From positions 78,133 to 142,132 of the forward strand of contig JACQZI010000008.1 in assembly GCA_016207825.1 (NCBI GenBank): a DNA stretch of 64,000 nucleotides, written 5' to 3'. Position numbers and translations under genes: made by a program. This stretch comes from Planctomycetota bacterium. GTDB taxonomy: Bacteria > Planctomycetota > MHYJ01 > JACQXL01 > JACQZI01. The notes beneath the pieces were generated by a model, which made no database searches, had not been told where the DNA came from, and saw nothing but the letters and a program-made list of their open reading frames with translations. This document shows, piece by piece, positions 37,490 to 46,892 of the stretch. How positions within the stretch are numbered: the first letter of the stretch is position 1; the number at the start of each line of letters is the position of its first letter.

Positions 37490-38647
37490 ATGGGTAAAAT
37501 AAATAAATTTTTGGTTATTGCTTGTTGCTTAATCATGATTGCTTCTCTTTCAATCGGAGGCGAAGCGCGCGGTTGCTGGGGTCAGGAGCTTAGCGAAAGG
37601 GTGGACACAGTAAGCGGAAGCAGTGGTTCAGGTGACGGTAGCCGTGGAGGTGGCGGAGGAGGAAGCGGTTCAAGCGGCGATGGAGGCGGAACAGTAACGC
37701 AAGCAACTGGAGGTTGGGCCAGACAAACCCCATCCGGAGCGGGCGGATTGCCTGTAGGCAGGCGCTCTCACGGAATGGTTTGGGACGGAATCAGGGTGAT
37801 AATGTTCGGCGGGTATGACGGTGCCAATAATCGAAACGACCTCTGGTGGTACGGCCCTTCCGCCAATACTTGGACGCAGATGCGCCTAAACGGGGCGGCT
37901 GGCTCACCATCAGCAAGGCAGGCTTTTACTATGGTGTGGGATGGGACAAGAGTAATCATGTTTGGAGGCTCAACCGGGGCCGCTTTCCCAAATGACCTTT
38001 GGTGGTATAATCCGAATACGAATACCTGGACACAACAGATTGCTGATGGTGTCGCCACTTCTCCTATCGGCAGGTTTAATGCCAGTATGGCCTGGGATGG
38101 AACCAGGGCGATTCTTTTCGGAGGGCAGGATATCTGGGAAACATTCCTTAATGATGTCTGGGCGTATAATCCGAATACGAATTCCTGGACACAGCTTTCG
38201 GCGCAAGGCGCGGCAGGCTCTCCTTCCGCCAGGACAGGGCATACGCTTGTCTCAAACGGTTCGGGTATTTTGCTCTTTGGCGGACTGGGTCCTCTGACGT
38301 CTTACCGGAATGATTTATGGCTTTATGATACGGTTGGCAACAGCTGGTCTGAATTGATTCCGAACGGCGCCGCGAATTCTCCCAATGCCAGATTATTCCA
38401 TTCCATGTCATGGTGCGGTAGCCAGGGAATTATGTTTGGCGGAAGTCTTCCAGGTTTACGAAATGATTTGTGGATATGTTCATCCGGAGGAAGCTGGACA
38501 CAGCGTATAAGTAACGGTGCGGCGACTTCACCGGCTGTGCGTGAGCGCGCCGGAATGGTCTGGGATGGCAGTAAAATTATCATGTTCGGCGGCGAAGGAG
38601 ATAATTCCAATGAATTGAGCGATACCTGGTGGTTTATTACGCAGTAA
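37490..38647 (+). CDS. Exported kelch-repeat protein
   Basis: The protein has 385 residues: a signal peptide, the same GCWGQELSERVDTVSG start and Ser/Gly linker as the previous gene, then six kelch-type repeats with the pattern MVWDG.R.IMFGG....NDLW.Y.P..N.W.Q. These should form one six-bladed propeller. The end is DTWWFITQ. The repeats resemble those in the exported protein at 50994 of the second module. It starts 12 bp after the previous stop, so the two are co-transcribed. The role is presumably surface binding. The ligand is unknown. Confidence 0.88.
   Translation: MGKINKFLVIACCLIMIASLSIGGEARGCWGQELSERVDTVSGSSGSGDGSRGGGGGGSGSSGDGGGTVTQATGGWARQTPSGAGGLPVGRRSHGMVWDGIRVIMFGGYDGANNRNDLWWYGPSANTWTQMRLNGAAGSPSARQAFTMVWDGTRVIMFGGSTGAAFPNDLWWYNPNTNTWTQQIADGVATSPIGRFNASMAWDGTRAILFGGQDIWETFLNDVWAYNPNTNSWTQLSAQGAAGSPSARTGHTLVSNGSGILLFGGLGPLTSYRNDLWLYDTVGNSWSELIPNGAANSPNARLFHSMSWCGSQGIMFGGSLPGLRNDLWICSSGGSWTQRISNGAATSPAVRERAGMVWDGSKIIMFGGEGDNSNELSDTWWFITQ
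37583..37677 (+). repeat. Recently duplicated signal/linker segment
   Basis: A 44-bp identical stretch (37019-37062 and 37583-37626) and a 33-bp identical stretch (37081-37113 and 37645-37677) are shared by the two adjacent genes. The rest of the two genes is unrelated, so domain shuffling or local gene conversion is indicated. Confidence 0.8.
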
Positions 38648-38687
38648 GTTTATTTGTGGATAGGATTAAATAATATGTTTCTTAATC

Positions 38688-40445
38688 TTAATCCGGCTTA
38701 CTGGTAAAAACATGGTCTAAAATAGCCAATCTTATGTCATAGTTGGTGTCAGCTGTAATTTTATACAACGGGTTTATTTTCTCAGTATCGAGTATGAATC
38801 CTATTGCGAACATTGCATACTGCCTCATGTCAGGGTTTTGTTCCCCATCGTAAAAGTCCATTACTTTTTCCAGCGATGATTTATCCCCGATATAGGCGAT
38901 TCCATGAAGCGCATGTAAAACGAATTGAGGCATTAATTCTTTGTTATTAATTCTGTTGTGAAGCGTTTCCAATATTTCCTGTCTTTTCCCCAACATTGCC
39001 AAAGAAACGGTTAAATTGTTATATACATTTGCCGCAACCGCAAGTTCTTTTTGGGCTTTTTGGTATATTTTCTCTACAGCGTTAATAGCTGATTCATCAC
39101 CAATCATTCCCAGTGCTTGGCAGGCATAAAGCCAGCTTACAGGGTCGGTAAATTCTTCCTTCTCCAAAATCTCAAGCAATAACGGCACGGATTTTTTATC
39201 CTTAAGAAGCCCGAGTGCAATTACCGTTGCAGATCTTGCGGGCGTGTTTTTTTTGGTTAAAAGCTCTCTTAAAGTGTCGCAAGCTTTTTCTTCCCCTAAA
39301 ATGCCTAAGGCAATAATTGCGAATTCCTTTAAGCCTAAAACGATTTCCTTCCCCTTGACGACATCAAGGATAATATTATATGCTGATTTATCCCCTAACT
39401 GTGCCAAAGAGATTACCGCAAATTGCCGGACAGTAGGGATTTTATCTTTGGCCAAAAGTTCTATCAGGGTGTTTTTTGCCTCGGGCGATTTGATTAAGCC
39501 AAATGCAATGGTTATACTGGCGCGTAGTTTGGGTGTTTTATGGGCGTCTTTTAACGCCGTATTTAAAAGCGGTATTGCTTCTGCGTCACCCATCCTTCCC
39601 AACGCCAGAGCCGCATATGACCGTATATCTTCCTCAAGCTTAGAATTATTAAGTATTTTTTCTATCAGCGGGATTTGCGCCTTTTCCTGTAGATTCCCCA
39701 AAGAAAGCAGGGCGGAACAAACGATATCTTTTTCAATCTTTTCCCCATCCTTTAAAACAAGAAGTTCTTTAAGTGTTTCTACTGATTTATTATCTTTAAT
39801 ATATCCGAGTCCCAGAACCGCGTAAGCGCGCGTTACGCTTATGAGTTTTTTGGTGAAGATTATTTTTCTTAAGTCTTCTACAGCCGAAGGGTCGCCTGTC
39901 AGGCCGAGCGAAAGGCATACCACATTTTGAACGAAAAACTCCTTGTCATTTTCTAAAGATTCCTTGAGGTGCTTAACAACATTCCTGTTCTTTGTTTTAC
40001 CCAGCGCCAGGGCGGCCATGGCTCTGGTTAAGGCGACTTTATCATTCTTTAAAACAGCAGCAATGCGGTCTATGAGCTTGTTCTTATTTTGTTGGACGGC
40101 AATGGTTTCGTCCTGGCCAATTGGTTTTTCTTCATCCCAGACAAGCGGTGTCTTGAAAGGCAGATAATTAAGGCGGTTTTTTATCCACCATACTTCCCAC
40201 ATGCCGAAATTATTCGGGACAGGAGAAGGTGGGTTTAATACTAATGGTTCAAGTCCGGTGCTGGTGGGTGGCCGGGGTGGGACTTTTGGTGTTTCTTGGA
40301 TTTTAGGTTTAGGGGGCAATACAGGCGGTGGCGGAGTTCCACCGGATGGGCAACAACTGTAAGCATGGTTAAAATCACTCAAAGATAAAACCGTTATCGC
40401 CAGGAATGAAATTACCGTTAGCCAGGCAATATTTTTAGGATTCAT
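38688..40445 (-). CDS. Exported HEAT-repeat (PBS-lyase type) protein
   Basis: The protein has 585 residues. A signal peptide (about 1-29) is followed by a proline-rich segment (about 32-75) and then some 13 HEAT-like repeats of about 35 residues, with words such as ALALGRMGD, AVISLAQLGDKSA and VIALGLLKDKKS. Such solenoids bind proteins rather than catalyse. It is convergent with the kelch gene (40 bp between stops), so it is not part of that operon. A GGATTAA..TTAATCC hairpin at 38663-38694 covers both 3' ends. Confidence 0.85.
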   Translation of the reverse strand: MNPKNIAWLTVISFLAITVLSLSDFNHAYSCCPSGGTPPPPVLPPKPKIQETPKVPPRPPTSTGLEPLVLNPPSPVPNNFGMWEVWWIKNRLNYLPFKTPLVWDEEKPIGQDETIAVQQNKNKLIDRIAAVLKNDKVALTRAMAALALGKTKNRNVVKHLKESLENDKEFFVQNVVCLSLGLTGDPSAVEDLRKIIFTKKLISVTRAYAVLGLGYIKDNKSVETLKELLVLKDGEKIEKDIVCSALLSLGNLQEKAQIPLIEKILNNSKLEEDIRSYAALALGRMGDAEAIPLLNTALKDAHKTPKLRASITIAFGLIKSPEAKNTLIELLAKDKIPTVRQFAVISLAQLGDKSAYNIILDVVKGKEIVLGLKEFAIIALGILGEEKACDTLRELLTKKNTPARSATVIALGLLKDKKSVPLLLEILEKEEFTDPVSWLYACQALGMIGDESAINAVEKIYQKAQKELAVAANVYNNLTVSLAMLGKRQEILETLHNRINNKELMPQFVLHALHGIAYIGDKSSLEKVMDFYDGEQNPDMRQYAMFAIGFILDTEKINPLYKITADTNYDIRLAILDHVFTSKPD

Positions 40446-40523
40446 ATCATTTCCTTTCTCGTTTGATACAAGGTTCTCCTGTATAATACAATCTAAACAG
40501 GCGAAAGTTTTATAAAAATAGTT

Positions 40524-41357
40524 TTAATCCAAATTTATTGAGCAGCGAAACCCATTACCGTTGCAATAGCCATCCGGGCCCGGATTGTCACGGTCGGTTG
40601 AACGGCAATTTTTGATTTCATTAAACCACCCGCCGCCTCTGACCACATGATAAGAACCTGTTAACGGGCCAATCGGATTCTTCACGGGCATATCAAAATA
40701 ATTAGTTAAATATTGGTAATAATCTTCGCCGTACCAATCATAACACCATTCCCAGACATTTCCGATCATATCATATAATCCGAAACCGTTTGGTTTTTTC
40801 TTTCCTACAGGCTGGGTTGTTTCCATTGAATTTTTTTTATACCAAAGGAATTTTTCATCTTCATCGTCTCCCCAGTAAAACAGGGTAGTTGTTCCTGCCC
40901 GGCAGGCATATTCCCATTCTGCTTCTGTCGGCAACTTCAACCCTGTTTTTCTGCAAAAGATAATGCTGTCTTCCCATGAAACCATCTCTACAGGATACTC
41001 ATTCCCTTTGTTAAACCCTGACGGATTGTTTTTCATAATCGTTTTCCATACGCCTTGGGTCACTTCATACTTTCCGATTAAAAAACTGTCTATTTTAACT
41101 TCGTGAACCGGTCGTTCGTCTCCATCGCCATTGGTGTTTCCCATTTGGAATATTCCTCCAGGTATAAGCACAAAAGCCATGCCGGTTTGAATGTGATTGT
41201 ATTCTTTATACCCTTGTTGGTTGATGCCGATAAACTTCATTCCTTTAACAGTCGGTGTTATATCCGATGGGGTAGCCGTGCATGAAAGGCATAATATACA
41301 AAATGTTATGGTGATAAATACGATAAGGTAAACAGGACGTTCGATATGTTTAATCAT
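40524..41357 (-). CDS. Exported FGE/sulfatase-modifying-factor fold protein lacking one active-site Cys
   Basis: The start at ATG 41357 (277 residues) is preferred to the GTG four codons upstream because of the promoter spacing. The N-terminus is a signal or lipoprotein leader with cysteines near 20-26. The domain has GGIFQMGN, YEVTQGVW, LPTEAEWEYACRAGT, IGNVWEWCYDWYG and VRGGGWFNE, the full FGE-sulfatase pattern. Formylglycine-generating enzymes use a Cys pair in the RGGSW-C....CR segment. Here only the second (NCR) is kept. Catalytic formylglycine formation is therefore unlikely, and a binding role is probable. No sulfatase gene is nearby. Confidence 0.88.
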   Translation of the reverse strand: MIKHIERPVYLIVFITITFCILCLSCTATPSDITPTVKGMKFIGINQQGYKEYNHIQTGMAFVLIPGGIFQMGNTNGDGDERPVHEVKIDSFLIGKYEVTQGVWKTIMKNNPSGFNKGNEYPVEMVSWEDSIIFCRKTGLKLPTEAEWEYACRAGTTTLFYWGDDEDEKFLWYKKNSMETTQPVGKKKPNGFGLYDMIGNVWEWCYDWYGEDYYQYLTNYFDMPVKNPIGPLTGSYHVVRGGGWFNEIKNCRSTDRDNPGPDGYCNGNGFRCSINLD

Positions 41358-41376
41358 AATTGTATGCACTTATTTA

Positions 41377-41405
41377 TATATATGCCAAAAAAAGGCATTT
41401 GTCAA
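41377..41405 (-). promoter_or_regulatory. Strong promoter of the FGE-fold gene
   Basis: On the minus strand a perfect TTGACA (41405-41400), exactly 17 bp, then TATATA (41382-41377). The ATG is 20 bases beyond the -10, leaving about 13 untranslated bases and no Shine-Dalgarno. Confidence 0.65.
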
Positions 41406-41484
41406 TATATATGCTTGGTATTTATAGGGCATATTCTCGCAATCCACTATTACAAATAAAAGGGATAACATCTTAAGGTTTTTC

Positions 41485-41512
41485 TTGACTTAGAATCGGA
41501 GTTAAATATAGT
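41485..41512 (+). promoter_or_regulatory. Possible promoter of the vWA-like protein gene
   Basis: TTGACT (41485-41490), 16 bp, TATAGT (41507-41512). The ATG at 41584 is about 65 bases beyond the expected transcript start. Confidence 0.35.
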
Positions 41513-41583
41513 ATAAAACTATTAGGTGTTTTTGCAATAGCATGGTATAATTTATTATGTAGTATGTTGGGAAATAGTGGATT

Positions 41584-43533
41584 ATGATTCAGCAATCAAT
41601 GAGAGTGGTAGTTATCTGCATCATTATTTTAATAGCCTGTTTTAACGGGTTTATATTAACACAGAATGCTGAGGAAGAAGGGGTAGACGAGGATTTTATC
41701 GAAGATTTGGAGGGTTCGATAGAAGGATGGGAAGAAGAAGGGGAAGGGGCCGGTTTAGGTGAAGACCAGGGATTAAATGAGGATGACGGGATAGTAGAAG
41801 ACGGGGAAGAAGAAATAGAAGAGCCGCTGCCAAAAGAACCTGTAAAACCTGAAGAGGTTATTCGCTCGTCGGATATTACGGTTTATAACCTGGATATCAA
41901 CCAGATTGTGGCGCGTATTTGTTCGGAAAGGACGGGGAATGCTTCCAAAGGAGGCAAGGATGCCAATGGGATGCCTCTGATTATCTGGCTGGTTGATAAT
42001 ACTACTTATGTAAAGGATAAGAAATGCCACGAAGAGCTGTCCAAGGCTATTGATAAAACATTCCGTAAGGCTGGATCTTTTCAAATGGCGGTTGTCAAAT
42101 TTTCCTCCAAGCCTGAAATAGTTGCCAAAGCCGATAAGGAACTTAAAAATGCCTGCAAGGCAATCAGTGAGATATGCCGGACGCCCGATGACAACCCGAA
42201 GGATTATTGCGAGGCAACCAGGTTTTGTGTCGAATCATTCAAAGATTATCCGCACAAAAAACACCTAGTCCTTTTTACGCTGCAAAACAATAACATAGAA
42301 TATGATTTGGAAAAGACCCTGTCTATGCTCAAAGGGAATATGACGCTCGATGTCATAAGCGGCGGAGCGGGTTTCCAGGAGCATAATTTGTATGTATCAA
42401 TACGCAAATCAGGCGGGCGTGTCTCGACTGATTCTGCGAATTCCGAGCTTCACAGGTATAGCCGCGCCGGTTCTTTTATCATCCCGCGTTATTTCCTTAA
42501 TCAGTATGTCTCTTCCGGATATGGTTATTATGGCCTGGGCCGCCTGGCAGCCTATAGCGGCGGTAAATATTATATGTATTACCCGCCGGGCGGAGGGGAT
42601 GCCAAATCTTTCTGCGAACTTCATAAGTGCATCTGGTGCGAGAAAAACCAGGCCCACGATTGCGGTACTTCTTATACCAAGCTTTTCCCGGCTTTGGGGC
42701 CGGCGCTGGTTTCCCGTCTTTATTATGAAGAGCTTTATAAATCGGACCCGCTTTACCAGTTTATTAAGGACGAAGGCAAAGCGATTGGCGTAATGGGTAA
42801 TATCCCGCGCGATTTAAAAACAATCTTCAGCGAAGGGAAAAAGGCCTCCGCGGCCGTGCTTAAGCAGGTGGAATCGGTAATCAAAAAATACGACGAGCGG
42901 ATTGCCGAAACGGAAAAGGTGCTGGAAGAAAACCGGGGAAAAGGTGTTTTACGGTTCAGGGCGCACGCCATGGTTGCGCTGGCACAATATTATGTCGAGC
43001 GTTTTAACCTGGAACAATATAAGGCCTATTTAGAGCAGTTGAAAAAACCCAAGAACGCCAACTGGGAAAACGGTTATATCGTAGGAAATGCCGATTGCCT
43101 TTGCCACCTGGAGTTCGCTTTCAAGGATAAAGATGACTATATCAAAACCAATCTCCGGCAGGATTTGAAAAAATCAGTAAAGATGATGACCGGCCGTAAA
43201 GAATTCAGGTTTTATGTTAAGGACGAAGACGGTGAGGAAAAATTGGCTAAAGCACTTGAGGGGGTTGCTAAAATTATCGTCCAGTGGAAAAATACCCCCT
43301 GGGAATTAGTTGCAAGAAGGATTCCTTTGGTGATTGAATTTGACATCAGCTATTCGTTTGCCCAATCCAGGGCGCGCCGTTCAAAGCCGCCTCCGCCGCC
43401 CGTTACGCCCAAGCCTTCTCCGACCCCGACTCCTTCGCCCACGCCGACGCCAACCCCTGACCCGGCACCTGCGCCGGCGCCTGCTCCCGGGCCTTCGCCC
43501 ACGCCGACACCTACGCCTACCCCGACGAAATAG
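41584..43533 (+). CDS. Exported vWA-like protein with acidic N-region and Pro-rich tail
   Basis: The protein has 649 residues. A signal peptide (about 1-28) precedes a very acidic stretch (30-80, runs of Glu, Asp and Gly). Residues about 125-260 look like a von Willebrand A fold: LIIWLVDNTTYVK in the first strand, then FQMAVVKFSS and HLVLFTLQNN. The metal site DxSxS is altered to DNTTY, so metal binding is doubtful. Three close Cys pairs occur in the middle. Residues 595-649 are a tail of alternating Pro with Thr, Ser and Ala, likely a cell-wall-spanning spacer. The stop codon sits in the loop of a palindrome. Confidence 0.75.
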   Translation: MIQQSMRVVVICIIILIACFNGFILTQNAEEEGVDEDFIEDLEGSIEGWEEEGEGAGLGEDQGLNEDDGIVEDGEEEIEEPLPKEPVKPEEVIRSSDITVYNLDINQIVARICSERTGNASKGGKDANGMPLIIWLVDNTTYVKDKKCHEELSKAIDKTFRKAGSFQMAVVKFSSKPEIVAKADKELKNACKAISEICRTPDDNPKDYCEATRFCVESFKDYPHKKHLVLFTLQNNNIEYDLEKTLSMLKGNMTLDVISGGAGFQEHNLYVSIRKSGGRVSTDSANSELHRYSRAGSFIIPRYFLNQYVSSGYGYYGLGRLAAYSGGKYYMYYPPGGGDAKSFCELHKCIWCEKNQAHDCGTSYTKLFPALGPALVSRLYYEELYKSDPLYQFIKDEGKAIGVMGNIPRDLKTIFSEGKKASAAVLKQVESVIKKYDERIAETEKVLEENRGKGVLRFRAHAMVALAQYYVERFNLEQYKAYLEQLKKPKNANWENGYIVGNADCLCHLEFAFKDKDDYIKTNLRQDLKKSVKMMTGRKEFRFYVKDEDGEEKLAKALEGVAKIIVQWKNTPWELVARRIPLVIEFDISYSFAQSRARRSKPPPPPVTPKPSPTPTPSPTPTPTPDPAPAPAPAPGPSPTPTPTPTPTK

Positions 43534-43538
43534 TCGGG
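43521..43538. repeat. CCCGAC-N6-GTCGGG palindrome containing a stop codon
   Basis: The 6-bp stem brackets GAAATA, and the TAG stop of the vWA-like gene (43531-43533) is formed at the loop-stem junction. The element therefore defines the present C-terminus. Confidence 0.65.
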
Positions 43539-43617
43539 TAATAAGTAGATAAGGAACTAAGTTGATAGGGATTAATTTTATTATTCCTCACCTGGCGCGT
43601 GTATTACCATTTCACTC

Positions 43618-43646
43618 TTGACAAGCGGCTTGTTTAGAAGTATACT
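43618..43646 (+). promoter_or_regulatory. Strong promoter implying a leaderless mRNA
   Basis: A perfect TTGACA (43618-43623), 17 bp, TATACT (43641-43646). The ATG at 43654 starts eight bases beyond the -10, exactly where transcription should begin. Confidence 0.7.
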
Positions 43647-43653
43647 CAATCCT

Positions 43654-45072
43654 ATGAAGTATGTTGTGCTGATATGCGGTATGGTGTTATTGATTGCATC
43701 TTGTCAGACGGAGAAACCAGTAGCCAGGGAAGATCAAAACCCCTCGATACCCGCTACTCAATACTCGCTACTAATTTCCCAGCTCGGTGGCGATGATTGG
43801 GAAACACGGGAATCCGCTCAAAAGAAACTGGAAGACTGGCCCGCAGACACAATAGGCGAAATAGAACCGGCCGTTAAAGAAGCCGCAGAAAGCAATGACC
43901 CGGAAACCCGTACCCGTGCCATCCGTATTTATGACATAATTAAAATCAGAAAGCGGGTAAAGTTCTCCGATAGTTTCTTGAAGGAATTCCCTGATATCTA
44001 CCGCGATTTAACTAAACTTGACGCAAGCGGCAGGTTTGGATGCCTTCAAAAGATTACTGGCACAAATCAAAAAGACATGTTTGAACCCATTAAATTTATA
44101 TATAAAGATAAAGTATTAAACACTGATATTGCCGGTTTGATTGGCGAGATTATCCAAGATAATATTAAAGGAGTATCCGACAAACAGAAACAAATTATTC
44201 TCTCTATAGTTAGCGGTGAACTGTATCATGACCCGCTGTCTTCCAGCACGGATATTGAAGGAGGATGGTGCGATATCATCCCGGAAGCTGCTCCATACGT
44301 CATAAAACTTCTAAAAGATGATAACTATGTTTGCGCAAAAGCTGCGGAAGCTCTTGGAAAACTTGGGGCGAAAGAAGCTATTCCTAGAATAAAGGAACTT
44401 ATGAACCGTCAAAATGAATATGTCCATATGTGCGCTGTCGTGGCTCTTGGCCGCCTTGGCGCCAAAGAAATTATTCCCGATTTAATGAAATTCTTAAAGT
44501 CCGGATACGTTCGCGGTTCAGTCGCTCAAGCCCTTGGTTATTTAGGAGTAAAAGAAGCCATACCTGATATAATAAAGCTCCTAAAGGATGGTGCTTGGGA
44601 TGTTCGGTGGTCTGCGGTTAGCGCTCTTGGATTACTTAACGCTAAAGAATCTGTTCCCGAGATAATAAAACTCTTGGAAGACGAGCATCATGATGTTCGC
44701 CAGTGCGCTGTGAAAACGCTTGAGCAACTCGGCGACAAAGAAATTATTCCTGCAATGAGAAAATTATTAAATGACAAAGACCTGTATATGATAGGCTATG
44801 CTGTTATGACTCTTGCTAAGCTGGGAGATAAAGAATCAATCACAAAAATAATAAGGCTAATGGGATTTAATTATCCTGGTTATGGCGGACTTAGAGGGCT
44901 TTTTGCTATTGCACTCGTCGAGCTTGGCGCAAAGGATAAGGTAACCCAGGATATAGTAGATGATATTAATATCATCGCGGTAAATTGGCATGATGGTTAC
45001 AAATCCCGCGCCCGCGCCGCGCTAAAGGAATTAGGCGTTTCCGATGAAGAAATAGAAAAGGCGAAGGAATGA
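43654..45072 (+). CDS. HEAT-repeat lipoprotein
   Basis: The protein has 472 residues from ATG 43654. An in-frame TTG at 43618 is part of the -35 box and is rejected. The signal ends LLIASC, a good lipobox. Residues about 35-100 form a charged module beginning ISQLGGDDWETRESAQKKL, shared with the lipoprotein at 55987 and the exported protein at 7231. HEAT repeats follow from about 210, with words like ALGKLGAKEAIP and ALGRLGAKEIIP. The last 70 residues (ALVELGAKDKVTQ...) also match the 55987 product, so the two are paralogues. It is probably periplasm-facing and protein-binding. Confidence 0.85.
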   Translation: MKYVVLICGMVLLIASCQTEKPVAREDQNPSIPATQYSLLISQLGGDDWETRESAQKKLEDWPADTIGEIEPAVKEAAESNDPETRTRAIRIYDIIKIRKRVKFSDSFLKEFPDIYRDLTKLDASGRFGCLQKITGTNQKDMFEPIKFIYKDKVLNTDIAGLIGEIIQDNIKGVSDKQKQIILSIVSGELYHDPLSSSTDIEGGWCDIIPEAAPYVIKLLKDDNYVCAKAAEALGKLGAKEAIPRIKELMNRQNEYVHMCAVVALGRLGAKEIIPDLMKFLKSGYVRGSVAQALGYLGVKEAIPDIIKLLKDGAWDVRWSAVSALGLLNAKESVPEIIKLLEDEHHDVRQCAVKTLEQLGDKEIIPAMRKLLNDKDLYMIGYAVMTLAKLGDKESITKIIRLMGFNYPGYGGLRGLFAIALVELGAKDKVTQDIVDDINIIAVNWHDGYKSRARAALKELGVSDEEIEKAKE

Positions 45073-45218
45073 AACTTCTATAGAGTATTCTCTGTGCACT
45101 CCGCGCCTCTGCGGGGATATCTACTTCCTCGCCACTTGTATATCCAATGGCTATCAAAAGTGGTAAATAGCTCTGAAACGGAAAGGATATAGACACTCGT
45201 ACGGGACACATCGCTAAT

Positions 45219-46019
45219 TCACTTTTGCGTTACTTTCATCTCCAGGTAAAAAAGCTTCACCGGGTCGTTGGCGAAATTGATAAACGACTTGCCGCCGGTT
45301 TCAAACGGGTATAAATTCAACGCCGGGTCAACAAACCCCTGCACCATCTCGTTGGTCTCGTCGTTCTGCACCTTGATTATATCCTGGCCGTAAGCGCTTT
45401 TGACAATAGCCGAGCCTGCCTGTATGATTCTCTGGTTAATCGCGGCTTTAAACGAGCCTTTCCTTCTTAGCTTGGTTAAACAGAACGGGTTGCCGGCAAT
45501 CAGTTTGTCGGATGATTGCAAGATACCTTCCACAATCGAATCCGCGGTCAGCCATAAAGCGACTAATGGTGCAATCCCCAGCCCTTCCGCACGCGTGCCG
45601 GTAAACATAAGCGTCCGGGCGGCCATGCCTCGCGCGTAATTTTCCTTGCTGTGGTCAACCGCATCTTTGAACCGCTTGGCAGGAATCCCGTCAACCGTTT
45701 CGTATGCCGCGTCTATCTTGGACTGGTATTTTTTGTAGGAGCGGCTTAAGTTAGCCGAATGCTTGGTAATAATGTCATTGGCGTCCAGCCCGGCCCGGCT
45801 GACAAAATCAGGATGGACCATATTCCGGTATTTCTTGGTCGCCACCCCGACCAGGCGCGATTGGTAATCCTCCTCGTTCTTTATTTTCATCTTGCGTTTT
45901 TCGTTGATGCGTTCGGCATTGACGTGAAAACCGTCACGCCACTGTTCGGCAATCCTTTGCGGAGACCAATCGCTTGGGCTTAAGTGCCTTATAAAATGGG
46001 TTAGTATCTTGTCCGGCAT
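45219..46019 (-). CDS. Conserved-looking cytosolic protein of unknown function
   Basis: The protein has 266 residues. The start at 46019 is fixed by GGAGGTG six bases upstream. A longer frame from 46121 has no such site. There is no signal peptide. It has a basic, lysine- and arginine-rich middle (about 45-125, KKYRNMVHPDFVSRAG and SRSYKKYQSK) and a more hydrophobic stretch (about 140-180), but I recognise no domain. The C-terminal half has VQGFVDPALNLYPFE. It stands alone between a HEAT lipoprotein gene (convergent) and a gene-free island that must hold its promoter. Confidence 0.65.
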   Translation of the reverse strand: MPDKILTHFIRHLSPSDWSPQRIAEQWRDGFHVNAERINEKRKMKIKNEEDYQSRLVGVATKKYRNMVHPDFVSRAGLDANDIITKHSANLSRSYKKYQSKIDAAYETVDGIPAKRFKDAVDHSKENYARGMAARTLMFTGTRAEGLGIAPLVALWLTADSIVEGILQSSDKLIAGNPFCLTKLRRKGSFKAAINQRIIQAGSAIVKSAYGQDIIKVQNDETNEMVQGFVDPALNLYPFETGGKSFINFANDPVKLFYLEMKVTQK

Positions 46020-46892
46020 ATTCACCTCCTCGTTAATACTCACCGCCAAGACCCAAAGGTCATGAGGGATGAGCCTGTTATTCTTCACTCCCGCCGGGTA
46101 GGGGAGGGGGTTAAAATCCAAAGCAAGTTATAGCCCCGTGAGTAACCCGGCACAGGCTAATTATCAGGAATATCAATCCTGCGGCAATATTCCGTCCGCC
46201 AACAGATAAAGGCATTATAGAAATAAATTATGCATATGTCAAGAATAATTTATGCCAATCGTATCTCCCACCCAACAAGATATCCCAGCTATGATATGTG
46301 TATTAATCACATTAACTATGTGTAATACCAACAATATACCTATGTTGAGATAAGATAAACTATATTATGGTGTTAGATTAATAATATATAGTTATTAGAT
46401 ATGGTATATATAACAATAACACAAATAATGTGTAATATTAACACATAGAATATCTAATGCCTAACTATAGTATATATTATGGTTAGATAAGATTTAAGTA
46501 ATAATAAGATATAATATAAGTAGATATAGCATTCGTATTATGTAGGGGGGACATACCCCCTATGTAGCACCCACATATAGTATAAATGGAGCATATGGTA
46601 GGTATGGGGAACCACGCTTAGTGATTGCCTTATGTGGATTATATGCTTGGCTGGTTATAAGGGGCGCTGTTATTAGAGTGCAGTGATATGCGTTAGAGTG
46701 ATTATCCATTATGGAGAGTTAGTATGCAGGCACGGCTTTATGCGATTTAGGGATAAAGGAAACTTGGGTGGGGATTTATTTCCTCTTTGCCAGATGGGAG
46801 TGGTAAGTCCTGCCCCACCGGTTTTAACCCGTCCTCCGTAGCAGTCAGCAGCTGCTATTGCGGGGGGTTAGATATGGCGAATGCCGATGGTA
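46020..46892. other. Second gene-free, TA-step-rich island
   Basis: No gene is supported here. From about 46240 to 46760 the sequence is dense in TA, ATAT, AATAATAT and GTGTAATA words and short imperfect repeats of AACACAxAATxTGTAAT type. It contains TAGGGGGG-ACATA-CCCCCTA (46543-46562), closely like the G6/C6 hairpin in the first island, again followed by TATG and an ATATAGTAT run. The two islands look like the same kind of element. Confidence 0.6.

Noticed and set aside
40524-41357. True formylglycine-generating enzyme assignment
   Set aside because: Only one of the two catalytic cysteines is present and no sulfatase partner is encoded in the window.
43618-43653. Twelve-codon N-terminal extension starting at TTG
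   Set aside because: The TTG is the -35 box of a near-perfect promoter, and the lipoprotein signal begins cleanly at ATG 43654.
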